This document shows positions 1 through 5,893 of a DNA stretch of 14,907 bases, piece by piece. Under the pieces are notes generated by a model. That model was not told the origin of the DNA and did not search any database. It was given only the letters and a program-made list of their open reading frames with translations. The position numbers were made by a program, and so were the translations under genes. Source of the stretch: Treponema sp. Its GTDB lineage: Bacteria; Spirochaetota; Spirochaetia; Treponematales; Breznakiellaceae. Location: NCBI GenBank assembly GCA_031258505.1, contig JAIRMT010000015.1, positions 1 to 14,907 on the forward strand, given 5' to 3'. Within the stretch, counting starts at the first letter, position 1, and every line of letters starts with the position of its first letter.

Positions 1-143
1 GGGATAAGGTAGCCCAGTCCCGGCTCTATGAGGATGAAACAAGCCGCTTCATCCCTAAGCGTAAGGGAATTGACATAACGTTCCGCCTCAGCAACAGGGT
101 TGTAACGGGAATGAAGCGCATGAAGGGATGGACTCTTACTCAT
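1..143 (-). CDS. N-terminal fragment of a DUF115 / MptE-like (Maf family) protein, cut by the window edge
   Basis: The minus strand is open from ATG at 143 to the left edge, giving 47 codons that begin MSKSPSLHALHSRYNPVAEA and continue through a hydrophobic stretch FILIEPGLGYLI. The pattern of an HSRYNP-EAER N-terminus followed by a 'FI-I-PGLGY' strand and Gly-rich turn resembles the start of DUF115 / 6-hydroxymethylpterin pyrophosphokinase MptE-like proteins. These are common in spirochaetes and include motility accessory factors thought to glycosylate flagellin. That assignment is from memory of the family and only the N-terminus is visible. The start overlaps the stop of the 52-aa gene upstream by 8 nt (ATGAGTAA), which indicates an operon. 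A plus-strand frame over the same bases (3-152) is a shadow. Confidence 0.6.
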   Translation of the reverse strand, partial: MSKSPSLHALHSRYNPVAEAERYVNSLTLRDEAACFILIEPGLGYLI

Positions 144-294
144 GGTCAGTAATTCCTTGTACCGCGCTTAAAACGCGGAACCAGCGCCCAGCGCGCCGCG
201 ATAGCGGCAGCGTGAGCAGGCTGCGCAGAAAGGACGCGCTGGTTTGGGCAAGGCTGCCGAGCTGTTCCTCAACCTGTGGGTCGTTAATGTTCAT
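136..294 (-). CDS. Small hypothetical protein (52 aa) upstream of the DUF115 gene
   Basis: I do not recognise this gene. ATG at 294 opens a 52-codon frame starting MNINDPQVEEQLGSLAQ, with an amphipathic or hydrophobic middle (SFLRSLLTLPL) and a basic patch (SRRAGRWFR), ending TDHE. Support is indirect: the composition looks protein-like, codons favour G/C in third positions as in neighbouring genes, and the stop overlaps the next start in an ATGAGTAA arrangement typical of translational coupling. Against it, no clear Shine-Dalgarno precedes the ATG, and an in-frame TGA lies about 18 codons upstream. The 18 codons between that TGA and the ATG also look protein-like, so it could be the remnant of a longer gene. 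Confidence 0.45.
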   Translation of the reverse strand: MNINDPQVEEQLGSLAQTSASFLRSLLTLPLSRRAGRWFRVLSAVQGITDHE

Positions 295-396
295 AAGTCT
301 ATTATTGACCAGAGCGGCGGCTAATGCAACTTGTGCGTAGGCGTGTCAGCGTCAAACAAGATAACTGGTATAGAGGGCAAAGCCTCATACCCAAAG

Positions 397-557
397 CTCT
401 AAGCCATAGCTTAGAGTGTCTCTAAGCCATAGCTTAGAGCGTCTCTAAGGGAAGGCTTAGAGTGTCTCTAAGGGAAGGCTTAGAGTGTCTCTAAGGGAAG
501 GCTTAGAGTGTCTCTAAGCCATAGCTTAGAGTGTCTCTAAGGGAAGGCTTAGAGTGT
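397..557. repeat. Tandem array of seven 23-bp perfect hairpin units
   Basis: Seven head-to-tail units, each CTCTAAG-N6-CTTAGAG-TGT (CGT once). Both 7-bp arms are invariant in all seven units. Only the 6-nt loops vary: CCATAG in units 1, 2 and 6, and GGAAGG in units 3, 4, 5 and 7. The CCATAG loop extends the stem to 8 bp with a CATA loop. The array occupies the core of the 332-bp gene-free stretch 295-626, between the terminator of the lipoprotein gene and the start of the 52-aa gene. I see nothing else recognisable at 295-396. A 23-bp period cannot keep a reading frame, so it is non-coding. It may form serial RNA hairpins or repeated protein-binding sites in the leader of the minus-strand operon. 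Confidence 0.95.
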
Positions 558-581
558 CTGTGGCGCGGCGCTGTCAGTCCG

Positions 582-606
582 TAAAAGGGCGGCGCTGCCG
601 CCGCCC
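582..606 (-). terminator. Rho-independent terminator of the beta-helix lipoprotein gene
   Basis: On the minus strand an 8-bp perfect stem (GGGCGGCG / CGCCGCCC, 4-nt loop GCAG) is followed directly by TTTTAC. It lies 21 bp after the stop codon of the lipoprotein gene ending at 627. Its core closely resembles the terminator at 3200-3225 behind the other lipoprotein gene. Confidence 0.85.
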
Positions 607-626
607 TGTGTGAGCAAATGCCGCTC

Positions 627-3053
627 CTACTCCCAGCCGTCAGAGCTGCCGCTGTCCAAGGTAACGCCCTCACCCGCAGTCGTATTGCGTTTCTTACTTG
701 AAGAATAAACATAGACCGCATGACCATAAGTGCTACTATATGCGGTGTTCCGTAAAGAAGCGTCGGCGTCCGACCCATAGATAACTCCGCCCGTCTCCTT
801 CGTAAACGTCCCGGTGTATACATACACCCCGCCGCCGTAGTTGGAGGCCGTATTGCCGGAGATAGCTCCGCCGCTCATCGTAAACGTCCCGCTGTATACA
901 CACACCCCGCCGCCGGAGTAGGAGGAGGAGGCAGTGTTACCGCTGATGGTCCCGCCAATCATCGTAAACGTCCCGCTGCTGCCTACATACACCCCGCCGC
1001 CGTACTTGGAGGCCGTATTGCCGCTGATCTCTCCGCCGCTCATCGTAAACGTCCCGCCGGATACATACACTCCGCCGCCGGAGGAGGAAGTATTGGTATT
1101 GCCGCTGATCTTCGAGCCTGCTGTCATCTCCAGACTTCCTCCGCTGTTCACCTGAACCAGTGAAGCCGTGTTGCCGGACATACCCCGCAGCGTAACGTTG
1201 TTTCCCAGGGTCAGCGCCCCGCCGCTTTCTACCGTAAAGAGCGAACCCGCGCCATTAACGCTGATTGTTTTCTCCCCGCCGCTGCTCATAAGCGTCAGCG
1301 CCGCGTCGATGCTTGTACTTCCCAGCGAAAAACTCTCTGCAATGTTTATTACAAACTGCGCGGACGCATCCGTACTGCCGCCTATCCAATCAAGCGCAGC
1401 CTGCATATCCGCCGCTGTCGAAACAGTAAAAGAAGAAGGAGGATCAGTCCAGTTCCCCCACATATCTTTCGCGCTAGTAAAGGCAAGCGACGTTCCATTA
1501 TAGCTGAAGGTATACACTATGCCGCCCTCAAACTCGCTTACGATTGCCTGCAGAGCGATAGCTTCGGTCGTATTCCGCATCACAGCGTAGCCTGATACGC
1601 CGCCTGCCTGCACCGCATACAGCCCCTGCTCCTGCGGCATCAGAATACTTGAAGTCGCTCCTACCGGACGCAATTCATATCCGTCCCGGTTAAGCGTGAG
1701 GGAAGAGCTGCTCTGATTCTCTATCCTGATGCACGCCATGTCCACCGTAACCGCGCCAAGGCGAGGAACCGTTACTTCGTTTACTGTGTTCGCGTCTATA
1801 CGCGCCACAATCCCGGGCTCGTCCTGAGTAAAGACCTGCAGCCCGTCAACCGTGAAGTGAAACTGCGGATAAAACGTAGCCCCGTTAGGCGCTGCATCGG
1901 ATTCAATCCGCTTTGTTCCTTCCGCTGGTACAAGAGCAATTTCTGTAAGGCGGGTAGATTCCTTGTAGATACTCACGGCGAACTCTTCCGTATTCCTAAA
2001 AAGCACGTAGGTCTTCCCCGTTTCAGTGATTGTATCGCTCCATTGCGCGGTAAACACCGTGTTCCCAGCGATCGTAACGCTTGCCCCGGCCTCATAGATT
2101 GTTGAATCGCTGCTGCTTTTCCACCCAGCAAAAGCCTCTCCAGAGGGCGCTGTCATGTCCCCCTTTCCGGGCAGGGTAACGCTCGACCCATCTATAACCG
2201 TCTTACTCTCCGGCGCGGAACCGCCTCCTTTTCCAACCCCGAAACTCACAGTGTAGTACGTGGGGGTGTACCATTGCGCGATAAACACCGTGTTCGCAGT
2301 GATCTTAACGATTTCCCCGGCCTTATAGATTGTTGAACCGCCGTCGATTTTCCACCCAGCAAAAGCCTTTCCAGAGGGCGCTGTCATGTCCCCCTTTCCG
2401 GGCAGGGTAACGCTCGCAACATACCTATCATAGTAGCCTGAATAGGTATAGGCAACCGTCTGACTCTCCGGCGCGGAACCGCTTCCTTCTCCAACGTGGA
2501 AACTAGCGATGTACGTGCCGGGGGTGTACCATTGCGCAGTAAACACCGTGTCCGCAGTGATCGTAACGCTGTCCTCTGGCTCATAGATTGTTGAACCGCC
2601 GCCGATTTTCCACCCCGCAAAAGTCTTTCCAAAGGGCGCTCTCATGTCCCCCTTTCCGGGCAGAGTAACGCTCGCCCCTGTAACCGTCTGACTCGCCGGT
2701 GCGGAACCGCTTCCTTCTCCAACCCCGAAACTCGCGATGTATCCCCATTGCGCGGTAAACATCGTGTCCGCAGTGATCTTAACACTGTCCTCTGGCTTAT
2801 AGATTGTTGAACCGCCACCGATTTTCCACCCCGCAAAAGTCTTTCCAGAGGGCGCTGTCATGTCCCCCTGTTTGGACAGGGTAATGCTCTTCCCTTTTTT
2901 AACCGTCTGGCTTGCCGGTGGTTTACCGCTTCCTGTTCCAGCGTAGAAACTCACGGTATACTCTGGATCCGGCTCCGGCGGGCATGCGGCAAGCAGAAAC
3001 ACCGCCAGTATCGCCGCGATCAGCCGTCCCACCAATATCAATCGCTCTTTCAT
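627..3053 (-). CDS. Surface lipoprotein: four InlB B-repeats plus C-terminal Gly-rich beta-helix-like repeats
   Basis: 808 aa. The start at 3053 is chosen because it follows AGAGAGGATGAT (good Shine-Dalgarno) and gives a type II signal peptide, MKERLILVGRLIAAILAVFL followed by LAAC, with lipidated Cys24. The open frame upstream of this ATG is not needed. Residues 32-103, 105-175, 181-261 and 266-338 are four Listeria-Bacteroides (InlB B) repeats with the signature GDMTAPSGKTFAGWK and ending in AQW. Residues 340-510 form an unrecognised domain. Residues 590-760 carry repeats of the form GGGVYV-SGTFTMSGG-ISGNTAS, as in right-handed beta-helix / Pmp-like adhesins. No autotransporter barrel follows, so anchoring is probably by the lipid. 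Repeat 3 has a tyrosine-rich insertion near residue 205. A role in adhesion or surface display is inferred. A terminator follows the stop. Confidence 0.9.
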   Translation of the reverse strand: MKERLILVGRLIAAILAVFLLAACPPEPDPEYTVSFYAGTGSGKPPASQTVKKGKSITLSKQGDMTAPSGKTFAGWKIGGGSTIYKPEDSVKITADTMFTAQWGYIASFGVGEGSGSAPASQTVTGASVTLPGKGDMRAPFGKTFAGWKIGGGSTIYEPEDSVTITADTVFTAQWYTPGTYIASFHVGEGSGSAPESQTVAYTYSGYYDRYVASVTLPGKGDMTAPSGKAFAGWKIDGGSTIYKAGEIVKITANTVFIAQWYTPTYYTVSFGVGKGGGSAPESKTVIDGSSVTLPGKGDMTAPSGEAFAGWKSSSDSTIYEAGASVTIAGNTVFTAQWSDTITETGKTYVLFRNTEEFAVSIYKESTRLTEIALVPAEGTKRIESDAAPNGATFYPQFHFTVDGLQVFTQDEPGIVARIDANTVNEVTVPRLGAVTVDMACIRIENQSSSSLTLNRDGYELRPVGATSSILMPQEQGLYAVQAGGVSGYAVMRNTTEAIALQAIVSEFEGGIVYTFSYNGTSLAFTSAKDMWGNWTDPPSSFTVSTAADMQAALDWIGGSTDASAQFVINIAESFSLGSTSIDAALTLMSSGGEKTISVNGAGSLFTVESGGALTLGNNVTLRGMSGNTASLVQVNSGGSLEMTAGSKISGNTNTSSSGGGVYVSGGTFTMSGGEISGNTASKYGGGVYVGSSGTFTMIGGTISGNTASSSYSGGGVCVYSGTFTMSGGAISGNTASNYGGGVYVYTGTFTKETGGVIYGSDADASLRNTAYSSTYGHAVYVYSSSKKRNTTAGEGVTLDSGSSDGWE

Positions 3054-3083
3054 ATCATCCTCTCTTGTTTTTGCCGCATGATA

Positions 3084-3129
3084 GACAGGCGCATCCGCGC
3101 CGCGAATTGCGCGCACGGATGCGCCTGTC
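3084..3129. repeat. 14-bp perfect inverted repeat in the lipoprotein gene leader
   Basis: Arms GACAGGCGCATCCG (3084-3097) and CGGATGCGCCTGTC (3116-3129) are exact inverted copies separated by 18 nt of GC-rich sequence. The repeat ends 30 bp upstream of the ATG at 3053, so in the minus-strand mRNA it would form a very stable hairpin in the 5' leader that leaves the Shine-Dalgarno free. It has no T-run, so it does not look like a terminator. It could stabilise the mRNA or be an operator. Confidence 0.85.
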
Positions 3130-3153
3130 AGCAGCCCGCCGTCTATTCCCGGA

Positions 3154-3185
3154 GGGCGCGCGCGCGTCATGCGCTCGGCGCGCCC
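3154..3185. repeat. 8-bp GC-rich inverted repeat in the intergenic region
   Basis: GGGCGCGC (3154-3161) pairs with GCGCGCCC (3178-3185) across 16 nt. It sits between the terminator at 3200-3225 and the 14-bp inverted repeat at 3084-3129, so the 222-bp gap between the two lipoprotein genes is almost filled with foldable GC-rich sequence. Function is unknown, and alternating GC sequence can give such pairs by chance. Confidence 0.5.
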
Positions 3186-3199
3186 TTACCGGTAATCGT

Positions 3200-3225
3200 T
3201 AAAAAGGCGGCGCTACCGCCGCCTT
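3200..3225 (-). terminator. Rho-independent terminator of the three-repeat InlB lipoprotein gene
   Basis: On the minus strand AAGGCGGCG, loop GTAG, CGCCGCCTT is followed by further Ts (TTTTTAACG). It is a 9-bp perfect stem, 50 bp after the stop of the gene ending at 3276. It separates that gene from the lipoprotein gene starting at 3053. Confidence 0.88.
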
Positions 3226-3275
3226 GGGTGATCGGATACCAGCGCCGCGCCAGTATCCGCCTTAGCGTCCGTCCC

Positions 3276-5003
3276 CTAGTTGTAGTACTTGCTTGCGTCA
3301 ACCTCAGTAACAGTTATCTCCGACGCGTTTTCATTTTGCGGAATGATGATTTCATACACCTTGTCATTCTGCATACTCATTGACACCGGAACCGCTTTGT
3401 TTGAATCCCATGCGACAGCCGCAAAGTTAATACTCGTTGTGTCATCATTAGGCTCAAAACCAGTCAGCAGTTCGCTCGCTCCACCGACAATCACAAAATC
3501 CGCGCCTATAGACCCATTGGTCTTCTGCTGGGTGGCGTAATACACCCTCACTGATTTATTGCTGTTGTTCTTCACCATCACTGCGGGTTTTATATTTGAA
3601 GGAACATCGTTGGCCTTTATCGTGGTTGTATACGGCTCCGCCGCGTTCGCAACCTGCGCGGTATTCGATTGTGACCTATCCGAACTTTCCACCACTGCGA
3701 TTACCTTGCCGTTCAGCTTCAATTCCTTGTAAAAGTAGACGTAGTAATCGTAAGGGGTGCTCAAGGCAATCGGTATGGACACCCGCTGCGCGTTCGGCGC
3801 TATGACCGCATAGTTTCCGCTCATATCTGTTTTTCTAATCTGCACCCAGTAGGCGGTGTTGTTGTTAAATATCCAGGTGCCGCCGCCGTACGTAACTAAA
3901 GGAGTAACCGACACAGAGTACGCCATGGTATTGGAATAATGGGTGAGTACGTTGGATTGCGACGCCTTCAAGCCCTGCTCCTCATACGTGGTTTTGTCTA
4001 CAGCGACGATCGTGTAGAACTTTTCAGCAGGCAGTTTCACCTTAATAGAACTAAGCGAACCGACCGTACCTATGTAGTTGTCCTTATCCACCGTATCAAT
4101 GAACAGCAGGGTCTGGCTTGCAACAGTGTTGGTTAGGGTCAGCGTGCCGTTGTTATCTACCCTGCCGTCAGGATAGTTGTAAAAGTTGTTGTACGCGGCG
4201 TCTCCACTCTCGGCTATCCACTGCGCGGTAAACACAGTGTCCGCGTTGATCGCGGCGCTTGCCCCAGCCTCATAGGTTGAATCGCTGCCGCTCTTCCACC
4301 CAGCAAAAGTCTTCCCAGTTGGCGCGGTCATGTCTCCCTGTTGGGGCAGGGTAACGCTCGCCCCGGCTGTAACCGTCTGCTTCGCTGGCGCAGTACCGCT
4401 TCCTTCTCCAGCGCTGAAAGTAACTGTATACGAGGCGCCTCCACCGGCTGTCCACTGCGCGGTAAACACAGTGTCCGCAGTGATTGCAGCGCTTGCCCCA
4501 GCCTCATAGGTTGTTGAACCGCTGCCGCTCTTCCACCCGGCAAAAGTTTTCCCGGTCGGCGCGGTCATGGCTCCCTGTTGGGGCAGGGTAACGCTCGCCC
4601 CAGCTGTAATCGTCTGCTTCGCTGGCGCAGTACCGCTTCCTTCTCCAGCGCTGAAAGTAACTGTATACGAGGCGCCTCCACTCCACTGCGCGGTAAACTC
4701 TGTGTCCGCGTTGATCGCAACGCTTACCTCAGCCTGATATGTTGAACCGCCACTGGTTTTCCACCCGGCAAAAGTCTTTCCAGAAGGCGCGGTCATGGTT
4801 CCCTGTCCGGGCAGGGTAACGCTCGCCCCGTCTTTAACCTCCTGCTTCGCCGGCGCGGCACCGCTTCCTTCTCCAGCGCTGAAAGTAACTATGTAAGTGG
4901 TGGGATCCACTGGGCAGCCGCTGAAAAGAATACCTATCAACGCCATGACTAATACGAGGCTCGTAAGCCTCATCCGCTTGAAAAAAGCTGCTTTGCTACG
5001 CAT
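3276..5003 (-). CDS. Surface lipoprotein with three InlB B-repeats
   Basis: 575 aa. The start at 5003 is chosen because it yields a signal peptide with basic N-terminus (MRSKAAFFKRMRLTS), a hydrophobic core and lipobox LFSGC with lipidated Cys30. GGAGAG lies about 10 nt upstream. Residues 37-107, 113-184 and 191-262 are InlB B-repeats (VTFSAGEGSG, GKTFAGWK, FTAQW). The second and third are nearly identical at DNA level, which points to recent duplication. The remaining 310 residues (starting around YNNFYNYPDG) are beta-rich, with repeated aromatic and Asn-rich stretches, and match no family I know. The gene lies 167 bp after the 240-aa gene with no evident terminator between, so co-transcription is plausible. 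An adhesion or surface role is inferred from the repeats only. Confidence 0.88.
   Translation of the reverse strand: MRSKAAFFKRMRLTSLVLVMALIGILFSGCPVDPTTYIVTFSAGEGSGAAPAKQEVKDGASVTLPGQGTMTAPSGKTFAGWKTSGGSTYQAEVSVAINADTEFTAQWSGGASYTVTFSAGEGSGTAPAKQTITAGASVTLPQQGAMTAPTGKTFAGWKSGSGSTTYEAGASAAITADTVFTAQWTAGGGASYTVTFSAGEGSGTAPAKQTVTAGASVTLPQQGDMTAPTGKTFAGWKSGSDSTYEAGASAAINADTVFTAQWIAESGDAAYNNFYNYPDGRVDNNGTLTLTNTVASQTLLFIDTVDKDNYIGTVGSLSSIKVKLPAEKFYTIVAVDKTTYEEQGLKASQSNVLTHYSNTMAYSVSVTPLVTYGGGTWIFNNNTAYWVQIRKTDMSGNYAVIAPNAQRVSIPIALSTPYDYYVYFYKELKLNGKVIAVVESSDRSQSNTAQVANAAEPYTTTIKANDVPSNIKPAVMVKNNSNKSVRVYYATQQKTNGSIGADFVIVGGASELLTGFEPNDDTTSINFAAVAWDSNKAVPVSMSMQNDKVYEIIIPQNENASEITVTEVDASKYYN
4374..4681. 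repeat. 71-bp perfect direct repeat within InlB B-repeat coding sequence
   Basis: Positions 4374-4444 and 4611-4681 are identical over 71 bp, offset by 237 bp (79 codons). They cover the N-terminal strand region of the second and third B-repeats and the linker before them (encoding SYTVTFSAGEGSG). Perfect identity, including third codon positions, implies very recent duplication or gene conversion. Confidence 0.85.
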
Positions 5004-5170
5004 ACTATTTTCTCTCCATGTAAAAAAGTTTTGTGGAACCTGCCCTCCGGTACGCATAGGAGACCCGCCAAGGAACCCTGCGCCCGTGAGGGCTGTTTCC
5101 GCTATAACAACCGCAACGCGGCTGTAACCAAGTTCATGCGCGCCTGTCTTTGAGCGCGCGCCCGCTTCCA

Positions 5171-5893
5171 TCACGGAATCACTGCTGAAGCTACCGGACC
5201 CCACTGGCCTGTTTCGCCCTTTTGGTTCTCGTAACGGCAGCACACGTAAACCAGCATACTGGACTCCGCCGCTTCGAAAACCAGTTTCTCCCGCCGCCGC
5301 CGCGTAAAGCGGTAGTGCATCAAGCCCTTTCCGTCCAAAGGCGGCTTCATCAGGTAATGTTTATCTGACGCGGCTTGCTCCAGCGTGGCTCCGCCGGGCG
5401 GCATGACGCCCACGTAGATCGCGTAACCGTAGTCGCTTTCGAGCGCAAGTTCCTGGGTTCCAGCCATGGGTTCCAGATGGATGGTGATGGCGTGGGGACC
5501 GCCGGGATAACTGAGGCTTACTGCAGGCACTCCGTCTGGCGGCGGGGTGGGCGTGGGATGCGCGTCCTTCGGCTTGAAGCCCAGAGCCGCCCAGTCCCCC
5601 TCAGTGAGGGGCGGAACCTTGAAGTAGCGGTCTCGGAAGAACCGCATCTTCGCGGACAGGTCTTTGAAGGCGGTCTGACATTCCACGGTGATCACGTGAG
5701 TTCTCTCCGCTTCGTCCTGAGCCTTTATTAAAAGGGTTTCAGCCTTGTTGAAAAGATTCCCCAGCTCTGTAAATTCCGCCGCCGGAATTCCCAAAGCGGT
5801 CCGCAGCGTCTCGATCAGATAAGCGAGCCACTTTCGACACATTGCCAGGATATCCGTACGGGATCCCGGCAACCAATCACTACTCTTTGCCAT
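5171..5893 (-). CDS. Hypothetical protein (240 aa) of unknown family
   Basis: I do not recognise a named family. The start at 5893 follows a strong Shine-Dalgarno (AAGGAGAGAGAT). Residues 1-105 are predicted largely helical (KWLAYLIETLRTALGIP, then an Ala/Glu-rich helix to DRYFKVPPLT). Residues 106-125 are a Pro-rich hinge (HPTPTPPPDGVP). Residues 126-240 look like a beta-sandwich of fibronectin III-like character (AITIHLEP, YAIYVGV, HYRFTRRRREKLVFEA, SMLVYVCCRYENQKGETG, GPVASAVIP). There is no signal peptide or membrane segment. The start codon lies inside the end of the heptapeptide-repeat frame, which stops at 5880, so translation may be coupled. The lipoprotein gene follows downstream. 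Confidence 0.85.
   Translation of the reverse strand: MAKSSDWLPGSRTDILAMCRKWLAYLIETLRTALGIPAAEFTELGNLFNKAETLLIKAQDEAERTHVITVECQTAFKDLSAKMRFFRDRYFKVPPLTEGDWAALGFKPKDAHPTPTPPPDGVPAVSLSYPGGPHAITIHLEPMAGTQELALESDYGYAIYVGVMPPGGATLEQAASDKHYLMKPPLDGKGLMHYRFTRRRREKLVFEAAESSMLVYVCCRYENQKGETGQWGPVASAVIP

Noticed and set aside
3..152. Plus-strand open frame to TAA at 150 at the left edge
   Set aside because: The minus strand over the same bases reads as a DUF115-like N-terminus with a proper start and an operon-type overlap, so the plus frame is a shadow.
128..340. Plus-strand 70-codon frame
   Set aside because: Its composition is Arg/Ser/Cys-rich and shadow-like, and it lies opposite the more plausible 52-aa minus-strand gene.
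300..375. Possible minus-strand promoter TTGGGT-N16-TATACC before the 52-aa gene
   Set aside because: Both hexamers match consensus poorly, so it cannot be told from background.
397..557. 23-bp array as a CRISPR array or a string of terminators
   Set aside because: There are no spacers between units, and the hairpins lack T-runs and are AT-rich.
934..1503. Plus-strand frames rich in Pro, Leu and Val
   Set aside because: They are antisense shadows of the repetitive beta-helix coding sequence.
3054..3170. Upstream extension of the beta-helix lipoprotein gene to ATG at 3170
   Set aside because: The extension would bury the lipoprotein signal peptide and run through a perfect inverted repeat. 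ATG at 3053 has a good Shine-Dalgarno.
5004..5243. Upstream extension of the three-repeat lipoprotein gene to 5243
   Set aside because: It overlaps the 240-aa gene and places 80 residues before the signal peptide. ATG at 5003 fits a lipoprotein.
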